DNA from: an uncultured Eubacteriales bacterium
GTDB taxonomy: Bacteria; Bacillota_A; Clostridia; Oscillospirales; CAG-272
Reading direction: 5' to 3'
Assembly (NCBI GenBank): GCA_900555345.1
Contig: USKS01000092.1
Coordinates: 1 to 6,385, forward strand
Length of the DNA stretch: 6,385 bases
Part shown: positions 1 to 4,753 of the stretch, one piece after another
Position numbering within the stretch: the first letter of the stretch is position 1
How the letters are laid out: every line of letters starts with the position of its first letter
The notes under the pieces: generated by a model
Told to the model about the DNA's origin: nothing
Databases searched by the model: none
Seen by the model: the letters and a program-made list of their open reading frames with translations, nothing else
Made by a program: the position numbers and the translations under genes

Positions 1-148
1 AGAAAAAGACAAGCGCCAGCGCCTGCAAAAAGCCGCGCCCGATGATGAAGTCAAGCGAGCCGAATGCCGCGCAGACAATGGCGCAGACCAGCAGCGCCGC
101 CGCGACGACCTCGGGAACCCTATTATTCTGCTTCGGCTCGTAGCTCAT
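1..148 (-). CDS. N-terminus of a small membrane protein, unknown function (runs off left edge)
   Basis: An ATG at 146-148 opens a frame that stays open to the window edge (49 codons). It is preceded by an AGGGGGT ribosome site about 6 bases upstream. The peptide begins MSYEPKQNNR, a polar start. A hydrophobic stretch follows at about residues 14-29 (VVAAALLVCAIVCAAF), and a second one starts near residue 39 (GFLQALALVFF) and continues out of the window. It therefore looks like an integral membrane protein with a cytoplasmic N-terminus. It lies 57 bases downstream of rpmF with no promoter visible between, so it is probably expressed by read-through past the hairpin at 171-191. I do not recognise the family. 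Some Bacillota have plsX or fapR after rpmF, and this is neither. Confidence 0.6.
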   Translation of the reverse strand, partial: MSYEPKQNNRVPEVVAAALLVCAIVCAAFGSLDFIIGRGFLQALALVFF

Positions 149-170
149 AAAGTACCCCCTAAAAGAACGC

Positions 171-191
171 AAGACCGCACAAGGCGGTCTT
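171..191 (-). terminator. Hairpin between rpmF and the membrane gene, possible attenuator
   Basis: A perfect 8-bp stem (AAGACCGC at 171-178 with GCGGTCTT at 184-191) closes a 5-base loop 15 bases after the rpmF stop codon. Reading on the minus strand, the 3' side is followed by a weak T-rich run (TTCTTTT). On the plus strand a better run of six T follows at 195-200. For the rpmF transcript it is best read as a leaky terminator that lowers expression of the next gene; a complete stop is less likely. Confidence 0.5.
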
Positions 192-205
192 ATGTTTTTT
201 CTGTT

Positions 206-391
206 TTACGCTTCTTCCTTAGCGATTACCTGCTTGCCGTCATAGAAGCCGCAAGCGCTGCATACTCTGTGAGCCAGATTGTACTCGCCGCAGTTAGGGC
301 ATTTTACCATGCCGGGCATGGACAGCTTATCGACACTGGAGCGTCTCTTGTCTCTGCGTGCCTTGGATACTTTTCTCTTCGGTACTGCCAT
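206..391 (-). CDS. rpmF: 50S ribosomal protein L32 (bL32)
   Basis: This is a structural protein of the large ribosomal subunit, 61 residues, the normal family length. It opens with the hallmark [10 protein letters not shown], followed by a very basic stretch (residues 8-18, KARRDKRR) that contacts rRNA. The C-terminal half carries a zinc ribbon with Cys31, Cys34, Cys44 and Cys47 (CPNC and CSAC), so this is the zinc-binding (C+) form. The ATG at 389-391 is chosen because AGGAGG lies 8 bases upstream. A GTG three codons earlier would overlap that ribosome site and is rejected. It follows the DUF177 gene by 56 bases, the usual arrangement in Bacillota. It has its own promoter at 439-467 and probably also receives read-through from the DUF177 promoter. 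Confidence 0.97.
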   Translation of the reverse strand: MAVPKRKVSKARRDKRRSSVDKLSMPGMVKCPNCGEYNLAHRVCSACGFYDGKQVIAKEEA

Positions 392-438
392 CGAACACAC
401 CTCCTTGAAACATTAAAGAAAATATTTGATTATACTTA

Positions 439-467
439 ATTATACAACTACTCTTTCATTTTATCAA
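439..467 (-). promoter_or_regulatory. Sigma-A promoter for rpmF, overlapping the 3' end of the DUF177 gene
   Basis: On the minus strand TTGATA (462-467) and TATAAT (439-444) are separated by exactly 17 bases. The -35 box and spacer lie within the last codons and stop of the DUF177 gene. The predicted start is near 432, giving a leader of about 40 bases before the rpmF ATG. A second TATAAT (429-434) has no matching -35 box. Confidence 0.8.
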
Positions 468-975
468 GTAGTTTTTTGAAAGTTTCCATCCGCGGATCAA
501 GTTCCTTTTCCTTTCGGCAGCGGCACGAGCCGCCAAGCCGCTTTCCGCAGACGGAGCAGAGCCCCGGGCAGTCCTCCGAGCAGAGATGGTATATGGGAAG
601 CTCGAGAGACAGCTCCTCAATTACGTCCCTGTCAAAATCAATGCCGCCCTCTGATATATACAGAAGCTCGTCCTCGTCCACGCCGACACCGTCGGCACCG
701 GAGACGACAGCTACGCGCTTGAACGGTATTTCTATATGCCTGTGCAGATCCCTGAGGCATCTGTCACACTGTGCCAGATAATCCGCAGAGACCGTAGCAG
801 CGAGGGTCATATAACCGTCGTTGTCTGTAACGCTTCCGCATACTCTGATAGGACCCTCGAGAACGATATCCTCCGGAAGCCCGGCGGCGTCCTCGACTGA
901 GGTCGGATCAAGCGTAAAATCAAAATCTGCCCTGGGCGTTCTCTTATTCAGCAGCGCTGTCAGATCAAGTTTCAT
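448..975 (-). CDS. yceD: DUF177/YceD family protein, 23S rRNA accumulation factor
   Basis: This 175-residue cytoplasmic protein belongs to the DUF177 (YceD) family, usually encoded beside rpmF. Family work links it to accumulation and processing of 23S rRNA, and that role is inferred here from family and position. Visible features are the N-terminal MKLDLTALL, a central CDRC pair (Cys70, Cys73) in the usual CxRCL context, the acidic DEDELLYISEGGIDFDRDVIE type segment around 100-120 leading into ELSLELP, and a Cys-rich C-terminus (Cys132, 136, 140, 143, 151, 153). The last fits the family pattern LCxxDCxGLCxxCG and probably binds zinc. The ATG at 973-975 is preferred because a GGCGGTGG ribosome site lies 5 bases upstream. 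A TTG seven codons earlier lacks such a site. A consensus promoter lies at 1020-1048. Confidence 0.9.
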   Translation of the reverse strand: MKLDLTALLNKRTPRADFDFTLDPTSVEDAAGLPEDIVLEGPIRVCGSVTDNDGYMTLAATVSADYLAQCDRCLRDLHRHIEIPFKRVAVVSGADGVGVDEDELLYISEGGIDFDRDVIEELSLELPIYHLCSEDCPGLCSVCGKRLGGSCRCRKEKELDPRMETFKKLLDKMKE

Positions 976-1019
976 ATCTGCCACCGCCTTTCGCAAAAAG
1001 ATAACGCCTGCATCTAAAT

Positions 1020-1048
1020 ATTATACATATGAAGCAATGCTTTGTCAA
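1020..1048 (-). promoter_or_regulatory. Consensus sigma-A promoter for the DUF177-rpmF operon
   Basis: On the minus strand TTGACA (1043-1048) and TATAAT (1020-1025) are both perfect and spaced 17 bases apart. The predicted start is near 1013, about 38 bases before the DUF177 ATG. It is back to back with the plus-strand promoter at 1088-1116, whose -35 box is 39 bases away. Confidence 0.88.
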
Positions 1049-1087
1049 TCCCAAAATGAAAATAATTTATGTCTTTTGCCGCGGGTA

Positions 1088-1116
1088 TTGAACCTGCGGA
1101 TTTTGTTTGATATAAT
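1088..1116 (+). promoter_or_regulatory. Sigma-A promoter for the 198-residue membrane protein
   Basis: TTGAAC (1088-1093) and TATAAT (1111-1116) are 17 bases apart. The predicted start near 1123 leaves a very short leader of about 16 bases, just enough for the GGAGGT ribosome site (1129-1134) before the ATG at 1139. Confidence 0.78.
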
Positions 1117-1138
1117 TAGAAAAAAAGCGGAGGTCGCT

Positions 1139-1735
1139 ATGAAGCTTAAAAGGATACTCAGAATACTGTTTGCCTCTCTGTTTATAATATTTATGGGATA
1201 TATTGTGTTCCGCATCGCCATGATGAAGGACTCGCGCACACTTTCGGATATATATGCCACAGACGGAGCAATTTCTGCATTTGCCGAAGACGGCGACGGC
1301 GCATTTCTGACGCACCGCACCGCCGAAGAGATCAGCGGCGACGGATATTTCGCGGCATACGCCATGGTATATATCCCCTCCTCCCGCGAACTGCAGATAA
1401 CCGCGCGCTACAACGACAGTGTTCCGAACCGTTATCTTCTCGGCAGCGACCCCGATAATTACGCGTGGGAGCTGCGGGACGCTGACGGCAATGTGCTCGC
1501 GCGAGGCAAGATACTTGATTTTCGCGAAAAGTACATATACAACTATGTGAAGCTCTCTTTTGAGAATATCGACATTACCGACGACACGGAGCTTAGGCTG
1601 TTTCTCATAAGCGAAGATGTAAATTATCCCGATGACGGCACGGACGGTCTGCTTATTCACCGTGCGGGCACGGATTTCAAGGAATACAAGCCCGACAAAA
1701 CCGAGCGCACGGCGCTCATTGCAGGCAGCAATTGA
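1139..1735 (+). CDS. Membrane-anchored protein of unknown function, single N-terminal span
   Basis: This is a 198-residue protein that I cannot assign to a family. A basic N-terminus (MKLKRILR) leads into one hydrophobic segment at about residues 9-27. There is no lipobox and no clear signal peptidase site, so it is probably anchored with an external C-terminal domain of about 165 residues. That domain is acidic and has alternating hydrophobic stretches typical of beta strands: AMVYIPSSRELQITARY (75-91), AWELRDADGNVL (109-120), YNYVKLSFENI (135-145) and ELRLFLIS (151-158). A compact beta-sandwich is possible. The ATG at 1139 is chosen because GGAGGT lies 4 bases upstream and the promoter at 1088-1116 fits. 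The frame is open much further upstream, but that part is antisense to the DUF177 gene. It is monocistronic, ending at the 1822-1852 terminator. Confidence 0.82.
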   Translation: MKLKRILRILFASLFIIFMGYIVFRIAMMKDSRTLSDIYATDGAISAFAEDGDGAFLTHRTAEEISGDGYFAAYAMVYIPSSRELQITARYNDSVPNRYLLGSDPDNYAWELRDADGNVLARGKILDFREKYIYNYVKLSFENIDITDDTELRLFLISEDVNYPDDGTDGLLIHRAGTDFKEYKPDKTERTALIAGSN

Positions 1736-1736
1736 T

Positions 1737-1775
1737 TTCGGCAATTGCATATTATCGCGTTATGCATTTGCCGAA
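1737..1775 (+). repeat. Near-perfect 14-bp inverted repeat just after the stop codon
   Basis: TTCGGCAATTGCAT (1737-1750) and ATGCATTTGCCGAA (1762-1775) pair with one mismatch around an 11-base loop, starting two bases after the TGA of the upstream gene. No T-run follows, so this is not an ordinary intrinsic terminator. A second small hairpin (CGGTGC and GCGCCG, 1781-1796, four-base loop) follows before the real terminator. It may protect the 3' end of the transcript or bind a protein; no function can be assigned from sequence. Confidence 0.6.
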
Positions 1776-1821
1776 TATAGCGGTGCCTCGGCGCCGCCGC
1801 GACTTCCTTCCGACTTATACA

Positions 1822-1852
1822 AAACACCCCCGTGCAGAGCGCGGGGGTGTTT
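1822..1852. terminator. Strong bidirectional intrinsic terminator between convergent genes
   Basis: A 14-bp stem (1822-1835 with 1839-1852, one G-T wobble) with five consecutive C-G pairs closes a three-base loop. On the plus strand it is followed by TTTGCTTTATTTT, and on the minus strand by GTTTTGTATA. It ends both the plus-strand membrane gene and the minus-strand metal operon, whose stop codon at 1856 is only three bases from the stem. Confidence 0.92.
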
Positions 1853-1855
1853 GCT

Positions 1856-3697
1856 TTATTTTCTGAGAAGGCGCATGGAATTGCTGACGCATACGATGCA
1901 GACACCCACATCCGCAGCGACTGCCGCCCACATGCCGACAATATCAAGTGCGGCAAGGACAAGCACCGCTGCTTTTACCGCAAGGGACATTATGATATTT
2001 GCCTTTACCGTGCGCACCGTGCGCTTCGACAGATGCTTTGCGTCTGCAAGCTTTGTCATATCGCTGCTCATAAGAACAACGTCCGCCGCCTCTATCGCGG
2101 CTCCGCTGCCCAGAGCGCCCATGGCAACTCCCACGTCGGCGCGGGCAAGTGAGGGAGAGTCGTTTATGCCGTCGCCCGCGTACATAACGCAGCCGTCATT
2201 GCAAAGCTCTTCTATCTTTTCATACTTATCCTCGGGCATGAGTGAAGCATACACCTTGTCGATGCCGACCTCTGCCGCAACCTTTTCGGCTGCCGCGGCG
2301 TTGTCGCCCGTCAGCATTACGAGGCTGCCTATGCCCTCCTCTTTCAGACGTCTGAGAGCGGGAACAGTGCTGGGCTTTATCGTATCGGCAAGATAGATCA
2401 TTCCGGCAATCTTACCGTCTACCGTTACCTCAACGGCAGTGCCTTCGACCTTCGTCTCAGGTCTGCGGACGCAGACGCGCACTCCGTCAACATCGGCTTC
2501 AACGCCGACTCCTGATTTTTCCGTAATACCGGACGCCTCGGGAATATCGCCTGCCGCTGCGCATATAGCTTTGGCTATGGGGTGCGATGAGGTCTGCTCT
2601 GCTCCGGCTGCAAGACACAGAAGCTTTTCCGAATCCATATCGCCGCAGACTTCCGTCTTTTCAACCTTCAGCATACCCTCGGTAAGTGTGCCCGTTTTAT
2701 CAAACACGGCAGTGTCGACCGCCGCAAGCGTATCCACAAATGTGCTGCCCTTTATAAGTATACCTTTCTTCGACGCGTTGCCGAGTCCGCAGAAATAGCC
2801 GAGCGGAACGGAGATCACAAGCGCGCAGGGGCAGGATATGACGAGCATGGAAAGCGCTCTGCGGCTCCAGTCCGGGAAGGTCTCGCCGAAAGGCTTGCCG
2901 CCGAAAAGCTGTATGAACAACGGCACAAGCAGTGCAAGCGCCGCCGCGATTATTGCGACTGCGGGCGTATAGACCTTTGCGAAGCGGGTGATAAACGCCT
3001 CGGAGCGTGTTTTGCGGTCGCCCGCGGTCTCGGTGAGCTTGAGTATCCTGCCCGCGGCGCTGTCCTCGGCGCGCTTTTCGACTTTTGCAAGCACGGTGCC
3101 GCTCTGGTTTATACAGCCCGAGTATATAACATCTCCCTCGGCGGCGTCTCTGGGGACGCTCTCGCCTGTTACGGGAGAGGTATCAACGCTGGTGCTGCCC
3201 TCGCATATGGTGCAGTCGGCAGGGATCCTCTCGCCCGCGCGTATCTGTATCACGTCGCCGATATTCACCTCGGTCGCGGGCACATCGGCAAAGGTGCCGT
3301 CCGATTGTCTGACGCGTGCGCTGTCCGGGCAAAGGCTGCTGAGCTCGCTTATTGCTTTGCGGGAGCGGCCTACAGCCACAGACTGGAACAGCTCTCCGAC
3401 CTGGTACAGTATCATGACCGCCGCGCACTCAGGATATTCGCCGAGGCAGACCGCGCCGACCGCCGCGATCGTCATAAGCGTGTTCTCGTCAAAGAACGTG
3501 CCGTGGGCAATGCCGCGAAACGCTCTGACTATGCACATGAGTCCCGCCGCAAGTCCCGCGGCGGCAAACAGTATATCACTGCAGAGCTCCAGCTTCAGAA
3601 GTCTGCATATGCCGCCGGCGGCAAACAGCGCCGCACCCGACGCTATTGATATAAGACGCTTTTTCTGCGTTTTTGTAAATTTCAGTTTCTTTTTCAT
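1856..3697 (-). CDS. cadA: Zn2+/Cd2+/Pb2+-exporting P1B-2-type ATPase lacking an N-terminal HMA domain
   Basis: This inner-membrane pump of 613 residues exports divalent soft metals using ATP. Visible in order are membrane segments at about 15-33, 41-60, 71-88 and 89-107; the actuator motif TGES (177-180); the CPC metal motif in the sixth segment (289-291); the phosphorylated Asp333 in DKTGT; the P1B-specific His-Pro (372-373); TGDN (463-466); GDGIND (508-513); and two final segments with Lys575 and Asp596. That Lys and Asp are 21 residues apart, as in ZntA (Lys693, Asp714), which supports the P1B-2 (Zn/Cd/Pb) class over copper. There is no N-terminal metal-binding domain; the preceding gene supplies one separately. 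The ATG at 3695-3697 has GGGAG 5 bases upstream; a GTG eight codons earlier falls in the 3713-3746 hairpin. It is the last gene of the operon. Whether zntA or cadA is the better name is open. Confidence 0.93.
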   Translation of the reverse strand: MKKKLKFTKTQKKRLISIASGAALFAAGGICRLLKLELCSDILFAAAGLAAGLMCIVRAFRGIAHGTFFDENTLMTIAAVGAVCLGEYPECAAVMILYQVGELFQSVAVGRSRKAISELSSLCPDSARVRQSDGTFADVPATEVNIGDVIQIRAGERIPADCTICEGSTSVDTSPVTGESVPRDAAEGDVIYSGCINQSGTVLAKVEKRAEDSAAGRILKLTETAGDRKTRSEAFITRFAKVYTPAVAIIAAALALLVPLFIQLFGGKPFGETFPDWSRRALSMLVISCPCALVISVPLGYFCGLGNASKKGILIKGSTFVDTLAAVDTAVFDKTGTLTEGMLKVEKTEVCGDMDSEKLLCLAAGAEQTSSHPIAKAICAAAGDIPEASGITEKSGVGVEADVDGVRVCVRRPETKVEGTAVEVTVDGKIAGMIYLADTIKPSTVPALRRLKEEGIGSLVMLTGDNAAAAEKVAAEVGIDKVYASLMPEDKYEKIEELCNDGCVMYAGDGINDSPSLARADVGVAMGALGSGAAIEAADVVLMSSDMTKLADAKHLSKRTVRTVKANIIMSLAVKAAVLVLAALDIVGMWAAVAADVGVCIVCVSNSMRLLRK

Positions 3698-3712
3698 AAA
3701 AACTCCCGAATT

Positions 3713-3746
3713 CTGCCGCACTGCGGCAAAAACGACAGTGCGGCAG
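3713..3746 (-). repeat. Intercistronic 11-bp perfect stem-loop before the ATPase gene
   Basis: CTGCCGCACTG (3713-3723) and CAGTGCGGCAG (3736-3746) are perfectly complementary around a 12-base loop, inside the 62-base gap between the HMA gene and the ATPase gene. On the minus strand the stem ends 5 bases before the GGGAG ribosome site of the ATPase. The nearest T-run is too far away for a classical terminator. It probably affects the relative amounts of HMA protein and ATPase through mRNA processing, 3' protection or translation (inference). Confidence 0.7.
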
Positions 3747-3759
3747 GCGGATAGCAGGT

Positions 3760-3981
3760 TTATTCTTCTTCGATATCGCAGTCGGGCTCAACGCTTCTGA
3801 CTGCTTTTCTCGCTGCCTTGAGGATCTTGGGGAAATCCTTCTCCTCGGCTTCGATGGTCAGCTTAAGAACGAGAAAATCAACTCTTGCGCTCTTAACGCC
3901 GTCGATCGCGGCAACCGCGTCCTGCACTTTGCCCGCGCAAACGGGGCAATCAAGGTCTGTGAGTTTGAATGTTCTGATCAT
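3760..3981 (-). CDS. Free-standing heavy-metal-associated (HMA) domain protein
   Basis: This 73-residue soluble cytoplasmic protein is essentially one HMA domain. The start MIRTFKLTDLDCPVCAGKVQ contains the metal loop DCPVC (Asp11, Cys12, Cys15). The rest fits the beta-alpha-beta-beta-alpha-beta fold: helix about 15-27, GVKSARVDFLVLKLTIE strands about 29-45, and a basic second helix about 49-62. The acidic tail is VEPDCDIEEE. The Asp before the first Cys is typical of the zinc/cadmium HMA domains of ZntA and CadA; copper chaperones usually have Met-x-Cys instead. It lies 22 bases after the repressor gene and 62 before the ATPase gene, which lacks this domain. It therefore probably hands metal to the ATPase or regulates it in trans. 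GGAGG sits 8 bases before the ATG. An alternative is a general metal chaperone or buffer. Confidence 0.88.
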   Translation of the reverse strand: MIRTFKLTDLDCPVCAGKVQDAVAAIDGVKSARVDFLVLKLTIEAEEKDFPKILKAARKAVRSVEPDCDIEEE

Positions 3982-4003
3982 TTCTATATCCTCCGAAAAT
4001 TAT

Positions 4004-4333
4004 TTACTCAAGAATGTGTTCCATGCCGCACTCAATTATCTCGCGCACATGGTCGTCCGCCAGCGAATAGTATACGGTCTTTCCCTCGCGGCGGAACCGC
4101 ACGAGGCGCGCGCCTTTGAGGATGCGCAGCTGATGGGACACTGCCGACTGGGATACCGCAAGCATTTCGGAAATGTGCTGCACGCACATCTCGCCCGTAA
4201 AAAGAATGTACAAAATCTTTACGCGTGTCGTGTCTCCGAAAATCTTGTACAGTTCGGCGAGGTCGTAGAGAGTTTCGTCGTCCGGCATGGATCGGCGGAC
4301 GTTTTCAAAATCGTCTGAATGTTCGGCGCTCAT
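4004..4333 (-). CDS. ArsR/SmtB-family metal-responsive repressor, probable zinc sensor
   Basis: This 109-residue winged-helix repressor is the first gene of the metal operon. The core is DLAELYKIFGDTTRVKILYIL (24-44), then the recognition helix region VSQSAVSHQLRILKGARLV (60-78) and the wing RFRREGKTVYYSL. The C-terminal helix holds Asp93, His95, His106 and Glu109. Their spacing (D-x-H-10 residues-H-x-x-E) matches the alpha-5 zinc site of SmtB and CzrA exactly, with Glu109 the last residue. In helix 3 the motif is EMCVQH: Cys50 is present but the second Cys of CadC (ELCVC) is Gln52, so a CadC-type Cd/Pb site is incomplete. The ATG at 4331-4333 is chosen because AAAGGA lies about 8 bases upstream. 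A longer reading frame would overlap the promoter and operator. Zinc as the main inducer is inferred. Confidence 0.92.
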   Translation of the reverse strand: MSAEHSDDFENVRRSMPDDETLYDLAELYKIFGDTTRVKILYILFTGEMCVQHISEMLAVSQSAVSHQLRILKGARLVRFRREGKTVYYSLADDHVREIIECGMEHILE

Positions 4334-4363
4334 TGTACATTTCCTTTCGTTTCGGTTTCGGCA

Positions 4364-4389
4364 AACATATGAATAACTGTTCATGTGTT
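4364..4389 (-). promoter_or_regulatory. SmtB/CzrA-type 12-2-12 operator on the transcription start
   Basis: The arms AACATATGAATA (4364-4375) and TGTTCATGTGTT (4378-4389) are inverted repeats matching at 10 of 12 positions, with a two-base centre. On the minus strand the core reads TGAACA-GT-TATTCA, the known operator pattern of SmtB/CzrA-type repressors. It begins two bases after the -10 box and covers the predicted start near 4384, so a bound dimer should block RNA polymerase directly. The controlled gene encodes a repressor of the same family (autoregulation). Confidence 0.85.
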
Positions 4390-4390
4390 C

Positions 4391-4419
4391 ATTATAGCAA
4401 CGACTCATATATATGTCAA
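4391..4419 (-). promoter_or_regulatory. Consensus sigma-A promoter of the metal efflux operon
   Basis: On the minus strand TTGACA (4414-4419) and TATAAT (4391-4396) are both perfect and 17 bases apart. Such a strong promoter needs tight repression, consistent with the operator lying directly downstream. The leader to the repressor ATG is about 50 bases. Confidence 0.92.
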
Positions 4420-4453
4420 TAGTTTTTGAGAAAAATTTCAGAAAAATTTATGT

Positions 4454-4490
4454 CCGACTTATACCGCCGTTTTTCAGCGGTATAAGTCGG
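4454..4490 (-). repeat. Perfect 14-bp inverted repeat, possible minus-strand terminator
   Basis: CCGACTTATACCGC (4454-4467) and GCGGTATAAGTCGG (4477-4490) pair perfectly around a 9-base loop, and two G-T plus two A-T pairs could extend the stem outward. On the minus strand ACATAAATTTTTC follows, so the first long T-run starts about 7 bases after the stem. It lies 35 bases upstream of the metal operon -35 box. The likely role is to stop transcription arriving from the small-RNA region and insulate the repressed promoter. A protein-binding palindrome or a dispersed repeat unit are alternatives. Confidence 0.55.
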
Positions 4491-4515
4491 GTATGGACAG
4501 TGTAAAAGAATATGC

Positions 4516-4595
4516 AAAATAAAAGAAGATGAACGGAAAATACCAAGTTGGATCCGGTCGTGTAGTGACCTTCACGCATGATACTCCGTTCATCG
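4516..4595 (-). ncRNA. Candidate small RNA 2, closed by a 10-bp perfect stem
   Basis: On the minus strand the predicted start from the promoter at 4602-4630 falls at 4594-4595. Exactly there begins GATGAACGGA (4585-4594), which pairs perfectly with TCCGTTCATC (4528-4537). A T-rich tail TTCTTTTATTTT (4516-4527) follows at once. The roughly 47-base interior contains a small hairpin (GGTC and GACC around ACTACAC) and a palindromic GGATCC. The predicted RNA is about 78 bases. It has no tRNA features (no GTTCGANTC, no cloverleaf) and matches no riboswitch family I know. The next gene downstream has its own promoter, so this looks like an independent transcript, though a leader role for the metal operon cannot be excluded. 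Confidence 0.42.
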
Positions 4596-4601
4596 AAAAT
4601 A

Positions 4602-4630
4602 ATGCTACCACAGATTCGGCTGCAAGTCAA
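4602..4630 (-). promoter_or_regulatory. Probable promoter of candidate small RNA 2
   Basis: On the minus strand TTGACT (4625-4630) and TAGCAT (4602-4607) are 17 bases apart, with a TG one base before the -10 box (extended -10). The -10 box is weaker than at the other promoters of this window, but the TG and the near-perfect -35 box compensate. Confidence 0.55.
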
Positions 4631-4641
4631 GTGAAACATCC

Positions 4642-4668
4642 GCGATTCTCCGAAAAGCCGAAATTCGC
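4642..4668 (-). repeat. Hairpin between the two candidate small RNAs
   Basis: GCGATTCTC (4642-4650) and GAAATTCGC (4660-4668) pair over nine positions with one mismatch and one wobble on the minus-strand RNA, around a 9-base loop. It lies just downstream of the T-run that ends small RNA 1 and just upstream of the promoter of small RNA 2. It could be a second, backup element on read-through transcripts; there is no T-run behind it. Confidence 0.4.
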
Positions 4669-4670
4669 AG

Positions 4671-4750
4671 AAAAAGCAGCGACTGTCGGCGGGCGCACCG
4701 CAGCTCAAAGTCTGCACGGCGTATCCGCAAATGACAATATCGCTGCCGGT
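4671..4750 (-). ncRNA. Candidate small RNA 1, long imperfect hairpin with its own promoter and terminator
   Basis: On the minus strand the promoter at 4754-4782 predicts a start at about 4747-4750, directly at the foot of a stem. The stem is built of GCAGCGA (4740-4746) with TCGCTGC (4676-4682), then TGTC with GACA (4733-4736 and 4684-4687), then GCGG with CCGC (4725-4728 and 4689-4692). An inner 8-bp hairpin follows with a two-base bulge (4712-4721 with 4696-4703) and an 8-base loop. The outer stem is immediately followed by TTTTTC (4670-4675), a classical intrinsic terminator end. The predicted RNA is about 75 bases and almost wholly folded. I see no match to SRP RNA, 6S RNA, tRNA or a riboswitch I know. 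The RNA reading is inferred from promoter, fold and terminator coinciding. Confidence 0.5.
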
Positions 4751-4753
4751 CAC

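Noticed and set aside
821..1138. Upstream extension of the plus-strand membrane protein to a start at 821
   Set aside because: The extension is antisense to the DUF177 gene, and the promoter, ribosome site and hydrophobic N-terminus all point to the ATG at 1139.
1067..1750. Minus-strand 227-codon frame opposite the orphan membrane protein
   Set aside because: The plus strand has a promoter, ribosome site, membrane segment and terminator in the right order. The minus-strand frame has none of these and would run through the divergent promoter region.
1737..1775. Chromosome dimer resolution (dif) site
   Set aside because: The palindromic shape is reminiscent, but dif has 11-bp arms with a 6-base centre and a characteristic AT-rich arm sequence. 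Here the arms are 14 bases, the centre is 11, and the sequence does not match.
1632..2396. Long plus-strand open frames opposite the ATPase gene (also 2439-2798 and 2988-3800)
   Set aside because: These are shadows of the ATPase coding sequence, with Ser/Ala/Pro-rich composition and no ribosome sites, while the minus strand carries all P-type ATPase motifs.
4334..4408. Longer N-terminus for the repressor (25 extra residues)
   Set aside because: It would place the start codon inside the promoter spacer, upstream of the predicted transcription start and operator. The ATG at 4331-4333 has a proper ribosome site.
4528..4594. tRNA or T-box element in the small RNA 2 segment
   Set aside because: The length and 5'-3' pairing are superficially tRNA-like, but there is no T-loop GTTCGA sequence, no anticodon arm and no T-box sequence such as GGGTGGNACCGCG.
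4448..4753. Minus-strand open frame of 101 codons in the gap
   Set aside because: It starts with GTG directly at the -10 box of small RNA 1, leaving no room for a leader or ribosome site. It would be translated through three hairpins and a T-run terminator, and no protein family is recognised.
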